A stretch of 64,000 nt of DNA from Euryodendron excelsum (GCA_033060915.1 CM065381.1:35832836-35896835); one strand, 5' to 3'. Shown: positions 1-11,189, counted from the stretch's first letter. Translations and numbers: made by a program. The notes: generated by a model from the sequence alone, not told the origin.

Positions 1-2
1 AA

Positions 3-758
3 TTGTTGGGATTTATAGTCAATGAAAAGGGGATAGAGGTTGATCCTGCCAAGGTAAAGTCCATTGTTGAAATGCCTACGCCAAAAGGGGAAAAGGAGGT
101 TCGGTCTTTTCTAGGAAAGTTGAACTTTATTAGCAGGTTCATCGCCCAAATGACCCACCTGTGCGAACCTATTTTCAAGCTCCTTAAGAAAGACGTTCCA
201 AAGGAGTGGATTGATAACTGTCAAATGGTGTTTGCGAAAATTAAAGAATATCTTCAAAATCCCCCTATCCTAGTGGCACCAACCCCGAGGCGTCCTTTGT
301 TGATGTACATGACAGTGTTAGATACTTCTATGGGATGCGTCCTGGGGCAGCATGATGAAATGGGGAGAAAAGAGCAAGCCATTTACTACCTCAGTAAGAA
401 ATTTTTGCCATATGAAGCGAAGTATTCCGATCTCGAGAAAACCTGCTGCGGATTAGCCTGGGCAGCTCACAAGCTTTGACATTACATGCTCTATCATACC
501 ACCTTCCTCATCTCTCAAATGGATCCCTTCAAGTATATATTCGAGAAACCAACCCAGTCCAGTAGAGTTGCTCGATGGCACATGATGCTGTCAGAATTCG
601 ACATTGTGTTCACTACCCGTAAAGCAGTCAAAGGGCAGGTGATAGCTGATTATCTGGCTGAGAACCCCATTGATGATTATCAATCCATGGAGCCCCAATT
701 TCCTGATGAAAATATACTATGCGTTGATGGTACATCTGAAGAGCAAGAACCAGCCGGG
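3..758 (+). pseudogene. pol fragment: RT thumb/connection and first RNase H
   Basis: The frame opens with the RT thumb and connection (LLGFIVNEKGIEVDP near the start, then VRSFLGKLNFISRFI), followed by a Ty3-type RNase H with LDTSMGCVLGQHD and YLSKKFLPYEAKYSDLEK. The RT palm with its YxDD box lies left of the window. A TGA at 477-479 interrupts the frame in the RNase H domain, and the same frame then resumes (HYMLYHTTFLISQMDP) to about 815. The stop is one C-to-T change away from an arginine codon. In life this domain copies element RNA and removes the RNA strand in cytoplasmic particles. Here the stop, and the frameshift further on, make it a relic. Confidence 0.92.
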
Positions 759-1177
759 TGGAGGATGTTTTTCGACGGCGCTTCTAACAAAAGGGGAGCC
801 GGCATTGGGGCGTAGTAGTGTCAAGAACCGGTAGTCATTATCCCATCGTAGTTAAGCTACAACTTGAACTCTGTACTAATAACATCGCCGAATATGAGGC
901 TTGCATCCTGGGGTTAAGATTGGCATTAGAAATGAGGATTGATGAATTGGTTGTTCTTGGTGATTCAGATTTGGTCATTCAGCAATCCAAGGACGTGTAC
1001 CAAACTCGAGATGCCAAACTCTCCCCGTATCATCAACAGGTCAAGGACTTGTGTCAGCCATTCAAAAGCGTGAATTTTCGTCACGTGCCCCGAACAGAGA
1101 ATAGCTTCGCCGATGTCTTGGCTACATTGGCCGCAGCAATCAAGGTCGACAGTGGCACTGAAATACCCCCTCTATAG
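759..1177 (+). pseudogene. pol fragment: second (archaeal-type) RNase H
   Basis: After a spacer ending near GTSEEQEPAG the sequence reads MFFDGASNKRGAGIG, then in the next frame SHYPIVVKLQLELC, NNIAEYEACILGL and VLGDSDLVIQQ, then NSFADVLATLA. The acidic residues D (DGAS), E (AEYEA), D (GDSD) and D (FADVL) fit the DEDD set of RNase HI enzymes. A one-base shift at about 803-815 (GGGGCGTAGTAG) breaks the domain between its first strand and the rest, and a TAG ends this part at 1175-1177. Tandem RNase H followed by integrase is what separates Tat elements from Athila and the chromoviruses. Confidence 0.9.
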
Positions 1178-2485
1178 ATCTTCACCAGGGATGTCCCCTC
1201 TTATTGTCTGCATACAACTATTGAACCTCACGAGAAACCGTGGTTTTATGACATGAAGAGGTATATTCAAGCCAGGACGTTCCCCGATGCGGCAACATAA
1301 CGCGATAGGAAGACCATTTGTCGTTTGGTGGGACACTATTTCATGGCTGGAAATGAGATTTTCAGGAGATCATGGTTCGGACCTCTAAGATGTGTCAATA
1401 CCGCTGAAGCCAAAGTTATCATGGAGGAAGTGCACGAGGGAGTTTGTGGCCCCCACATGATTGGCCACACGCTTGCAAAGAAGATTCTCCGGACAAGGTA
1501 TTACTGGTCAATAATGGAGTCAGATTGCATTAGATACGTTCTTCGGTGTCACAAATGTCAGATACATGGGGATAAGATCAAAGCACCACCAACTGAGCTC
1601 CATTCTATATCAGCCCCATGGTCTTTTTCTATGTGGGGGATAGACATGATTGGTCCCGTCACTCGTAAAGCTTCCAACGGCCATTGCTTCATCCTGGTCG
1701 CCATTGATTATTTCACTAAATGGGTGGAAGCCATCTCTTACGTCCATGTCACCAAGAAGGTCGTAGAAAGGTTCATAAAAAATTACATCATCTGCCGGTA
1801 TGGGATTCTCGAATCACTCATTACTGATAATGCTTTCAATCTAAACAACGAATTGATATCAAAGCTATGCCAAACATTTCGCATTACTCACCGGAATTCG
1901 GTCACTTACCGGCCCCAGATGAATGGGGCAGTAGAAGCAGCCAACAAGAATATTAAGAGAATACTCCGAAAAATGATTGACAATTACAAAGATTGGCATG
2001 AGAAACTTTCGTTTGCATTGATGGCTTACAGAACTACTATGAGGGTCTCCACTGGAAGCACCCCTTTTGAGCTAGTTTACGGCACCGAGGCAGTCATCCC
2101 TGTTGAGATTGAGATTCCTTCTTTACGGATCTTAACAGAAACCAAGTTAGACGAAGCAGAATGGATTAAAGACCGATATGCCCAACTCTATTTGCTGGAT
2201 GAGAGGCGGTTAGTTGCAGTTTATCATGCTCAATGTTACAGAAGGCGAATGGCCAGAGCATTTGACAAGAAGGTACAACCTCGATCATTCCAGCCGGGAG
2301 ATTTGGTGCTTAAGAAGGTCTTCCCCCATCAGAAGACAGCACAAGGAAAGTTTGCCCCAAACTACGAAGGGCCATTCATGGTAAAGAAAGTCTTGTCTGG
2401 AGGAGCTCTCGTTTTGGAGGAAATGGATGGCCAAGAATTTCCTAGCCCATTGAATTCAAATGCTGTCAAACACTACTACATATGA
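1178..2485 (+). pseudogene. pol fragment: integrase
   Basis: The region first carries a linker with a TAA at 1298-1300, then an uninterrupted 386-codon stretch (1325-2485). Counted from 1325, the zinc-binding HHCC set is H37, H44, C75 and C78 (RCHKCQIHGD). The catalytic triad is D107 (WGIDMIGP), D168 (ITDNAFN) and E204 (GAVEAANK), with exactly 35 residues between the last two, as usual for retroviral-type integrases. The C-terminal part ends in GPFMVKKVLSGGALVLEEMDG and a short tail without a chromodomain, again as in Tat. It would join element DNA to the chromosome. The frame ends in TGA at about 2483-2485. Confidence 0.94.
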
Positions 2486-3715
2486 TTCCGAAAGCTAGAC
2501 CTTTGGTTTCTGTGAAGAAGCAATAAAACCTAACTCTCCTCATTCTCCATTAATCAATAAGGTAGTGTTTTAAGGTTAAAGCTCTATGGACTAAACAATC
2601 TAATTCCAAGATGACGAGTAGCCCTTATTTCATTTTCTGTCCAATTAAAATGCATATATATATATATATAACCTTTGTCAAACCTTTAGAGCCAGTTACT
2701 TTCTTTCAGGAGCATTCCCCCAATAAAGTGATCATGTTCAGTAGAGGCACTGAAAATAGTGAAAAAAAAAAAAAAGAGCCTTGAAGTACTACTTTAAGTT
2801 CGCACAAATATTGGTATTAACGTCATTAGCAAAAAAAAAAAAAAAAAAAAAACCGTGCAATGAGATACCCAAGGAAAGATGGGAATACGCAGGAAAAGTG
2901 CCATTGAACCAAAAACTATCAAAGGTGATCACTAGTAGAGTGGTAGGCTTGAGTCTTTTCCTTTTCTTTCGAAAGTAAATACCAACACCATAACCCCTAA
3001 AAGTCCTCTCAGATTGGAGTTAAATTGATTAGTCCAAATGAGCTTACTAAATATGCCATGGGCTGGAGAATGATGGAAGTAGCGTTTAGGAGCTTCTCAA
3101 CAGAAACCCGAGACCAAGCTGAGGAAAGGGAGAGAAAGAAGAGAGAAAAGTTAAGCGCTTCCCGAGGATGCGGTGAAAACCCGAAAGGGCGCCGTAGGTA
3201 AAAAGGTAGGGATGTGGCAAGATACAAAACTGTCGACCTTGGCAAAAACCTGCAAAGGCGCCTTGGTGCAAAAATGACAGAGCTGGGACTGGTGAAAACC
3301 CTTAGGGGCACTAGTAGCAAAAATAGCCAAAAAAAAAAAAAAAAAAGAGGGGGGTGGGAACAAGAGATTTAGATATAAGAAATAGCTCGAGCTACTACAT
3401 TCCCCATAAGTTAAGGCATGAAAGTAACAGTGTAAAAGTCGAAAGGCGTCTTGAAAGGCATTCTCCGGTTTAGCCCAGTTAAGGTTAAAGGAAGCAGAGG
3501 TCCCTTTCGCGGAACAGTCAGTGAGTCAAAGAATCAAACAAAGGGGAGTTATTTTTCATTAAACTGCAATTCTCATTTAATTTTTTCCAAATTTGTTACT
3601 ATACTAATCATGCAGGGAAATTATACCAAAAGCACGAGAGGTCATGAATTCATAAAATAAAAGAGGCATAACACTAAACAAAGTATGTTTTTCTACAATG
3701 CAGAAATCAGCAAAT
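2486..3715 (+). other. Element A 3' untranslated region between integrase and antisense ORF
   Basis: No coding region is supported here. The stretch holds an AT microsatellite and two A-runs near 2,761 and 2,831. Blocks are alike to the post-gag part of element B: the CTCTATGGACTAAACAATCT stretch near 2,581 resembles B near 54,330, and a CTAAATGAGCT-like word occurs in both. This shared part shows that A and B are relatives differing mainly by loss of pol in B. Confidence 0.7.
2654..2670. repeat. (AT)n microsatellite
   Basis: Seventeen bases of alternating A and T in the 3' untranslated part of element A. Confidence 0.9.
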
Positions 3716-5392
3716 CTAAGAGCGAGGGGCAAAAATATATCGCTCCCTGTTGTCATCAGCGGAGGAATCAACTATGCAGGGGTCCACTGGCTCGCCGATC
3801 ACAAGAGGAGCACTCGAAGAAGTACCAGCAGCAGAAGACCCAGGCCGGCTTTGCTCATAGTCCACACATCTAGCCAGAAGCATGTCTCTCTTTTGAGTAA
3901 GTGACTCCATAGTCTCCCGTAAAGATGGGCCATCCATCACATCACCCTCCAGGGAAGGAGAACAGCCTAGAACGCCTCGTGGCCGCCTGCGGACCCTCGC
4001 AGCACCCAAAGGTGGGTCATTGTGTGTCGATCTGGCTGCTGCTAACTGCCTCTCCAGTAAAACTACCTCAGCGTCTCTCATCCTCAACCGGTCATGCAAC
4101 ATCCGTATCAAACGACGATTTTCCCTTCTGTGACGACGCCCCTGAACAATCATAGTAGTCAAGAAGTCGGTATACCCTACGGGAGGTAAAGGAGTCTCAA
4201 TGAGAAGATCCCCAAGTCTACTAGGACCCAGCACGTAGCGTCGAAGCCAATAATGATAGGCCTCAGTGGCAGGGGGCATATCAGAGAAGGGACCATCATC
4301 ATCAATGTGAGGAAGCAAAGATCTCTATATATCCATAACTTTCTCCACCAATGCTCTAGGAATTGACGCCTCAAAGACAAGAGTAAACTCGGCTGCAGAA
4401 GCTAAAAAAGGGATATCCTGACTCCTACCAAGCTGTCGTAGAACCCGAATCTCGAAGAAAGGGGCAATGCCCCGTAGGCCTGCTAGGGGCACAAAAGCTC
4501 TCCCAGAGGGCCGAACTCTCAAGCAATACTTACCAACCAGCCCTAAATACCACCTGACCGTGCCTGACCTCATACTCTGAAGATAGTCAACCCAGGATGC
4601 AGCGGTCTGTGGAAATCTCCCCTCATTTGCCATGACACCCTGAGATCTCGCCAGGGAATGTACATGATCGAGCTCAGGATACCACATGTGCTGAAACAAA
4701 GGTATAACAAACAAATGACTAATCACCCAGAGCTGGAAGAGAGTAACACATCCACGGAAACAAGCGTCAAGGGTCTGCTGGAATCTTGTAAGACTCACGA
4801 AGGTCTCCCCTACAATCATAGGAGCATAGGAATGCCCCTTACGGATCAAGGCTAGCGGTGCACAGAGTCGACAGTCTACTAAATCATCTTCTCGGGGGAA
4901 CACCAAGAAGTTTAGCAGAAGCAAGGCTAAAGCAACCATACGAGAAATAGGCCAATCCTGGGTGTGCCACTCACCTGAATGAACTCGCATACCCGTAGGA
5001 AACTCAAAACGGGAAAAGAGGAACTCTGCTGGGACATAGGGAAACTGGGGCAGAGAAGAAGACGAAAGAACTGTGCGTCTGAATCCGAGCTAGGATGAAA
5101 CCACTGTAATACAACCATCCGGAAAGAGGGGTCCCACAATGTCAGCAGAAACATCTTGGAAACCAAGAAGGAACCCATACTCGTGAGGAGTAGGGGTAAG
5201 CTCACACTCCCCAAACTAGAAAAGAGACAAGTCTGACTGCTAGAAAAGGATCACTGCCTCCATGAGTCTGGGAATAAGCTGCACTGATAAAAGCGAAGCC
5301 ACCCGACCAAAGGACCGACGAAAGATATCTTGCTTATCCGGAGTGTAACTACTGTGCCAGGCTCTCAGCCGACTCAAAACTCCATTTGCCAT
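3716..5392 (-). pseudogene. Antisense ORF of element A (DUF7745/PMD-like protein), four internal stops
   Basis: One frame runs from ATG at 5392 to a TAG at 3716-3718 (558 codons), opposite to the element's own transcription. TAG codons at 5240-5242, 5216-5218, 5090-5092 and 4325-4327 interrupt it. Visible order: a box FGECELTPTPHEYGFLLG (about residues 60-77); a hydrophobic helix ALALLLLNFLVFP; FQLWVISHLFVIPLF; VLRQLGRSQDIPFL; a YHYWLRRYVLG segment; then an Arg/Leu/Glu-rich probable coiled coil at about 415-455; and a Ser-rich tail. This matches my memory of the plant DUF7745 / plant-mobile-domain type of transposon-borne proteins; the exact family needs a profile search. Biochemical function is unknown. 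Antisense ORFs at this place are known for Tat elements. Confidence 0.75.
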
Positions 5393-5470
5393 CCTAAAAA
5401 GGTAAGCCAAGGTAAGTGATGTTAATATACCATCCATGCAGTTTAAATAACAGTAAAATAAAATAAACAA
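5393..5470 (-). promoter_or_regulatory. Leader of antisense ORF with a 3' splice-site-like sequence
   Basis: Read on the minus strand, the bases just before the ATG are CTTGGCTTACCTTTTTAG then G, so a good AG acceptor lies one base upstream of the start. The same leader, nearly base for base, stands before the antisense ORF of element B at 57,502, although the two proteins differ strongly. An untranslated intron or a shared promoter/leader is inferred; no donor was located. Confidence 0.5.
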
Positions 5471-6721
5471 CTAACACAAACAAAACAAATAAAAAAAAAA
5501 AACTTCGAATGATAAGTCAAAACAAATTTCCTACATGCACATCTTGATTTTCCAACTTTAAACTAAGTTTCAAGGGTTCTCTGCCTTTTTCCTTCAAAAA
5601 AGATTTTATTTCTAAAACTTTAACCAACTCTTTCCATAATTTCTAAAAATTTCGGCAGAGTCCTGTTTAAGAATGGCCCCTACAACGCTCATGACATCAA
5701 CACAAAATGCAAAATGTGCACTTTCCAACAATCACATGACAATGGCACCCGTGCACACTTTTCAACTTTTCAAAATTTTCAAAACACATGTTTTATTTTT
5801 CAAATAAATCAATGGTTTTCAAACATCTTCTGAAATTTTTCAAAATCACCTCAAATGTTTTCAAAATATTCCAATATTTTTTCAAATTTCAAACTTTAAA
5901 AATTTCATCAATTTCTTGAATTTTCTAATTTTTTCTAATTTTCCAAATATTTTTCTATTTTCAAAAAATCAAAAATTCACCAAGTTTTCAAAAAATCACG
6001 AAACGTCATACGGATACGGTTGTTAAATACATTTTTCTAAGGCACATTGCACAAAAACATAGCCAGAAAACCCAATACCCATGCCTGTAGCAACAAATCC
6101 CCTAGTCCTGCAGAAAACCCTCTTCGCATAATCATGAAAAATCATTCAAATTCAACCAAACAACCATCAAAATGCAAAAATAATATCACCAAAGTGTTCA
6201 AAACATATCAAAACATTAATTTCTACTATTCACATGATTCAAACGAAGTTCTACACATCAAAATCAACAAAATTTGAAAACTCACCTTTTGGAAGTTTTC
6301 CGGCGAAATCTTCTCTTCCGGCGACTTTTCCGGCGACGTGGTCTCCTTCTGGCAATCACCCGTGGTCCCCAAGGAGTGCTCCTTCAATGTCCAAGACGGA
6401 TTCCTCGCAATGCCTCACAAATTTGCGAAAACTCTCCAAAATCCTGTAAGCGTTCGAACTAGAATTTTCTGGTTTTAACTTCAAACCTGGCGCCACTAGT
6501 AGAGGCGCCAGGCATTTTCTGCCAAAGTAATGGCGCCAGTTATAAATTTTGGGCAGTTTTGCCCGTTTTCCCGCCAAAACTCGTTTTCGAAGGCCTTTTT
6601 GGCTCGTTATCCGTTTTCGACCCTCGTTGTCAAAAGATTTCCAGTGTCCGTCCCTCCGACTGCCTCGCGGTCAACATGGGACTCTTACTCTTATCGTTTT
6701 CTGTCTTTGACAAGCAAAGAC
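5471..6721 (+). other. Element A distal 3' noncoding region
   Basis: AT-rich sequence with many TTTTCAAAA-like words and no supported gene; it parallels 57,561-58,829 of element B. Towards its end lies a GGCGCC palindrome like those in the LTR promoters, then the polypurine tract. It probably includes the upstream (promoter) part of the antisense transcription unit. Confidence 0.6.
6488..6510. repeat. GGCGCC palindrome upstream of the polypurine tract
   Basis: TGGCGCC and its inverted copy GGCGCCA flank a 9-base loop (ACTAGTAGA). A further GGCGCC follows at about 6,532-6,537. The same palindrome family sits just upstream of the TATA box in the LTRs. Confidence 0.8.
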
Positions 6722-6736
6722 AAAAAGAAGGGCAGT
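6722..6736 (+). other. Polypurine tract of element A
   Basis: AAAAAGAAGGGCAGT directly precedes the LTR start TGTAAACACC. It primes plus-strand DNA synthesis in LTR elements. The matching tract in element B is AAAAAGAGGGGCAGC. Confidence 0.85.
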
Positions 6737-6945
6737 TGTAAACACCCCATTTTTGACCGCTCGGCAGTCTACGCTCCGTCCAGATTTGTACTCAAGTCAT
6801 TGTGGGCGTATTCCAATCAAAACTGATTTTCTAAGTCCAAATCCCGTGTGTCCATCGCTTCGCGGGCCCGTCAGGCCCAAATAGAGGCAAAATGACCAAA
6901 ATGCCCTTAGGGGCATTGTCCTTTCCTTTCCGACTCCGATCCCCT

Positions 6946-7385
6946 CTCTCTCGATAGTTTATTCCTCGAGACGGTTCCAATCAGGCACGTCTTTTCGAAG
7001 ACGGTAAGTCCCCTTTCCAATCCTTCTTTCGAGACAGTTTATTCCTCAAGACGGTTTCAAATCAGACACGTCTTTTTAGAGACGAAAAGACCCCTTTCCA
7101 ATCCATCTCTTGAGACAGTTTATTCCTCGAAACGGTTCCAATCTAGGCACGTCTTTTCGGAGACGATAAGACCCCTTTCCAATCCCTCTCTTGAGACAAT
7201 TTATTCCTTGAGACGGTTCTAATCCAGGCACGTCTCTTCGAAGGCGGTAAGACCCCTTTCCAATTCCTCTCTCGAGACAGTTTATTCCTCGAGACGGTTC
7301 CAATCCAGACACGTCTTTTCAAAGACGGTAAGTCCCCTTTCCAATCCCTCTCTCGAGACAATTTATTTCTTCGAGACAGTCCGAG
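6946..7385. repeat. 81-bp tandem repeat array in U3 of LTR A
   Basis: The word CTCTCGAGACAG or a variant recurs at about 6,948, 7,027, 7,107, 7,187, 7,268 and 7,349. Each unit carries CTCGAGAC and a small inverted repeat (CGTCTTTTCGGAGACG type). About five and a half copies. Because 81 is a multiple of three, the array produces false ORFs with a 27-residue period. Confidence 0.92.
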
Positions 7386-7574
7386 TAGCAGAAATACTCG
7401 CAAACATTACAACCGTTAGAGTAGCGAAAATACTCACAAATAGGTCGATATAGGGAATTGCTAACAAACCCTTGTGTCACGACGAGCGCCATCAGAGTGG
7501 CGGAAACACTCAAAACCCAGGTCAACACCAATGTTTGTTAGCCCACTTCAGTGAAAAACGACAAAACTGCCCCT

Positions 7575-8160
7575 TGGACCTTTTTCGAGACTTTTCGGTC
7601 AAGATGACCATTTTGCCCCTAGGCATCCAAACGCCCCGGGAACCACACTGGCTCTGGGTATCAAACCGGTAGCCTTCTGAGACTGCTTTTTGTAGTGTTC
7701 TCAACCTCCCTTTATCTTTTCAGATCATTCCGAGTCAGTTCCGGTAAACCCGGTACAAAATGACTGTTTTGTCCCTGGTGGGCCGGTCACCTTTTTCGAC
7801 CGAACCAGCTCTAGGCATCAAACTGGTAATCCTCTGAGATTACTTCTTATAGTATTCTCAACCTTCCTCTATCCTTTCGGATCATTCCGAGTCAGTTCCG
7901 GCAAACCCGGTACAAAATGACCGTTTTGCCCCTAGTGGGCCGGTCTCCTTTTTTGACCAAACGGGCTCTGGGTATCAAACCGATAATCCTCTGAGATTAC
8001 TTCTTATAGTAGCCTCAACCTTCCTCTATCCTTTCGGATCATTCTGAGCCAATTCCGGCAAACCTGGTGCGAAATGACCATTTTGCCCCTAGGGGGCCGG
8101 TCACCTTTTCCGACCACACCGGCTCTGGTAAACAAACCGGAAACCTTTGGGAACATTCTA
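7575..8160. repeat. 157-bp tandem repeat array in U3 of LTR A
   Basis: AGTCAGTTCCGG-like words recur at about 7,733, 7,890 and 8,046, followed each time by CCGGTACAAAATGACCG, GGGCCGGTC and GGTATCAAACCGGTA-like words. Between three and four diverged units. The same array is present in S1 (about 18,420-18,800), S2 (about 24,080-24,500) and, shortened, in the B, E and F LTRs. Confidence 0.85.
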
Positions 8161-8497
8161 AATAATGTTTCCAAATTCCAAGTCTTCTTTTGGGACAGTC
8201 TGAGTCTGTCCTGGTAGTTTCCTAGTCCGATTGACCGTTTTGCCCCTAAAGGCCAGGTCAACCTTTCCGACCCATCTTATCCTCATTTCTCAAGTCAAAT
8301 ACCTCCAGGACACTATTTTAAGTGTTCCTGCTTTTTTTCGGCCTTCCGGGTCATTCCCGGCTCCTTCAAATCATTCTCGAACTTTTCGGAGTCACTCCTA
8401 GTGAAGCCAGGCTAAAAATTGCATGGTAGTCACTAGTACAGGTGCCCAAATCTAGTCAAAGATACGTTGCTTGCCGACCTTAAATAAAAAATTGGCT

Positions 8498-8520
8498 TGG
8501 CGCCACTCCTAGTGGCGCCA
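8498..8520. repeat. Perfect GGCGCC hairpin upstream of TATA
   Basis: TGGCGCCACT, three bases (CCT), then AGTGGCGCCA: ten-base perfect arms. It ends 53 bases before the TATA box. Similar palindromes at 24,858-24,950 (three in a row), 18,023-18,085, 35,743-35,765, 46,912-46,934 and 59,486-59,560 hold the same position in the other LTRs. Confidence 0.9.
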
Positions 8521-8573
8521 GTGTAAATTCTAGCCTGGCACCACTGCAATAGGCTCCGGTGTTGTCCAACCTC

Positions 8574-8581
8574 TATAAATA
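8574..8581 (+). promoter_or_regulatory. TATA box of LTR A
   Basis: TATAAATA in the context CCTCTATAAATACAGAGCC, kept in every LTR of this family in the window. It marks the U3/R border; transcription is expected to begin roughly 30 bases downstream. Confidence 0.85.
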
Positions 8582-8663
8582 CAGAGCCTCCTCCAAGGTG
8601 AAAAAGATCTGCAAACTCAATCTAAAAACCCTATATTTCGATATACAGAGCTTGAGCACCTCC

Positions 8664-8719
8664 TAAACCCTAGCCTCCGTAGGTTTTCCAAACCCTAGCC
8701 ACCATACACTAAACCCTAG
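8664..8719. promoter_or_regulatory. Telo-box cluster downstream of TATA
   Basis: AAACCCTAG occurs at 8,664, 8,690 and 8,711, just after the expected start of transcription. AAACCCTA is the plant telo-box, known from promoters and bound by telomere-repeat-binding proteins. The cluster recurs in S2, S1, B, E and F. Confidence 0.7.
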
Positions 8720-8891
8720 CCTCCTATACACTCCTATACACCCCCAAATACTAATACACTAGCCTTCAACCCTCCTTTGAAGACTTGAAGAGTTGCAATC
8801 TGAAGTTTGAAGATTGAAAGCGGCTCTTGAAGATTGAAGACGAAGATCAAGACGATGACCGAAGAAAGCAAGGCTCGCAAATAAACAAGAT

Positions 8892-8902
8892 ACAAGGTAG
8901 GT
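8892..8902 (+). promoter_or_regulatory. Splice-donor-like site in R-U5 of LTR A
   Basis: ACAAG|GTAGG with GT at 8,897. It is kept in S2 (GT at 25,295), B 5' LTR (47,302), B 3' LTR (59,936) and, inverted, in S1 (17,652). Retention while flanks drift suggests use as a donor; see the matching acceptor before gag in B. Confidence 0.5.
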
Positions 8903-9179
8903 TCTCCATTTAAATTTTTGCACTTCCCCCTCTCTCTTCTCTCTCCTAACCCACTTGGGTTTTCTTTATTTTAATCCCCCATCTCTTTCCCCTCCTTTCT
9001 TTGCATGCTTGAAACAAGGGGACTCCCGGTCCATGTGTAGGATTGGGCTATTGGAGAGTCACCGTGTCGGGGGCTTTCTTCTAGTCTAACCAAAGACCAC
9101 GTGGGTCCGGCCCCCTTGATTATGTGGTGAAGCCTTAACCTTGTATGTTCACGACCCCAAAATTGCATTATGCATATCA

Positions 9180-11160
9180 TGGTCTTGCATCTTCCAAAAG
9201 TCGTTTTCAAAGTTGTTTTCAAAATCGTTTTCAAACTTGTTTTTAAAATTGCATCAAAATCTCCTTTTTCAAAACATGTTTTCAAAATCACAATCCTAGG
9301 GTGATTCTAGCCTTTCCATAGTTAGGGTTGCTTTAGGAAAGTGTTACATTCAAAGTGACCAATATGGTCCATATTTTCAAATCTTGTTGTTTTCAAAACC
9401 GTTTTCCTAAAGTGGTTCTAGCCTTCTTATGGTTAGAATCGCTTTAGGAAAGTGAGATCTTTTACATTTTCCAAAAAGCTCTCTTTTCAAAAATCTCTTC
9501 CTAAAAATCTCGTTTTCAACATAATTTCCTAAAACTCTCCTCTCCAAAGTTGTTTTCAAAAACTCCCTCCAAAATCTATTTTTCAAAGCTTTCTTTTTCA
9601 ACTCCTTTCCAAAAACTCGTTCTCCTCAAAATTCGCTTTCTAAAAACACTCACTAAATTCACTTTCCTAAAAACTCTCTCCAACAATCTCCTTCCCAAAA
9701 ATCTTTCTAAAAAACTCTCTTTCCAAAACCTTCCTTCTAGAAACTCTTATCTAGGATTTTCTTTCTAAAATCTTCGTTTCTAAAAACACATTTTCCAAAA
9801 ACTCCTTCTCTTTAAAATCTCTTTCCTAAAACTCTCTCTTTGAATTTACTTTCCAAAAACTCTTCCCTCTAGAAACTCCTTCTTAGGATTCCCTTCTAGA
9901 AAACCTTCGTTTCCAAAAACACACTTTCCAAAAATCGTTTTTCCTTAGAGCCCAAGTCATGCCCTAGAACCCACAATTAGGAAACCCTAATTTTCTTTCC
10001 AAAGACATGATTTTCAAACTTTGCCCCAAACCTAGGTTTCCAAAACCTCTTGTTTTCATATCCAAAGTATACATGTTTGCAAAACCTGTTTTCTACGTCG
10101 AAACTATAATTTTTCAAATCTAGGATTTCTAGAATCTCCCTTTCCAAATCCTTGCCAAATCCTACATTCCCTTTAGGAAACCAAATCAAATATTCCCGTT
10201 TAGGAAACCATATCCAATCCTCCGTTTTTGGAAACAAAATCAAACCTTTGCTTTTAGAAACCAAATCCAATCCCTTCCTAATCCAAACCTTTCTTAATTC
10301 AACTCCTTCCTAATTTCCTACCTTCTTAAACCATAAGTTTCTTAAACCTAAACTTTAAATCTTTCCTTAAATCTCAAAATCTAAATCTTTCCTAAATCGA
10401 ATCCTTCTTAATCTTCTAATTTCCTAAATCTTAAGTTTTCAAAACTTGAATATAAAAATCTTTCCTAAATTTTAAAACTCAACTTTCAAATCTTTCCTAA
10501 TTCAACCCTTTCCTAATTCTACCCTTTTTTCAAATCTTAACTTTTCAAACCTAAGTTTTCAAACTTTTCCTAAACTCAAACCTTTCTTAATCTTGGGATT
10601 TTCTAAAACTCTAAAATCTTCTAAATCCTAAACTTTCTAAATTTCAAATCTTTCCAAATCCAAAGCTTTCTAAACACAAAACTTTCTTATTTTCAAAACT
10701 TCCTTGTTTTCTAAACTTTCCCACTTTCAAAACTTCCCTTTTTCAAAACATTCCAAAATTCAAAACTTTCTTAACTTGAAACTTTCTAAATTCTAAGCCT
10801 TTCTTAAACTAAACTCTTCCTAATTCAAAACATTTCTAAATTCAATACTTTCCTATTTCAAAACTTTCCTAAAGTGAAAACTTTCCTAATTCCAAAACTT
10901 TCCTGAGTCAAAAACTTTCCTAATTCGAAACTTTCCTAAATCGGACCTTTCCTAATTCGAACATTTCCTAAATCCAATCTTTCGTAGTCTCAAGTGCTTT
11001 CTTTCCTAAGTCTAAGTTTCTTAAACCTTCTCTTTCCAAAACAAGTCCAAATCTATCTTTTCGAATCAAAGTCCAATCTTTTTCAAAATTTCAAATTCCA
11101 ATCTCCTCTTCTAATGTCAAATCAAATTCAATTTTCAATTTAATCTCTTTCTTCCAGTCA
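9180..11160 (+). repeat. Strand-asymmetric CTTTCCTAA-type degenerate repeat in R-U5
   Basis: About 2 kb built from short phrases such as CAAAACTTTCCTAA, spaced roughly 11-25 bases, with T and C runs on this strand and few G. Minus-strand LTRs show the inverse (TTAGGAAAG). ORFs in it are low-complexity (Phe/Ser/Lys/Asn-rich) and are not genes. Confidence 0.85.
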
Positions 11161-11189
11161 AACATTCTATTTTCAATCGGACTCTTGTC

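Noticed and set aside
3..2485. Integrated pararetrovirus (caulimovirid) instead of a retrotransposon
   Set aside because: An integrase with HHCC and D,D35E, a second RNase H, LTRs, primer site and polypurine tract are all present; these fit Ty3/gypsy Tat.
3009..3363. Minus-strand ORFs after integrase in element A
   Set aside because: Short, overlapping in two frames, and cover an A-run; nothing matches in the parallel region of B.
3716..5392. Envelope-like ORF as in Athila elements
   Set aside because: It is antisense to the element, has no signal peptide or terminal membrane segment, and looks PMD/DUF7745-like.
6946..7385. Regularly spaced repeats as a CRISPR array
   Set aside because: Units are whole 81-bp direct repeats without unique spacers, in a plant LTR, with no cas genes.
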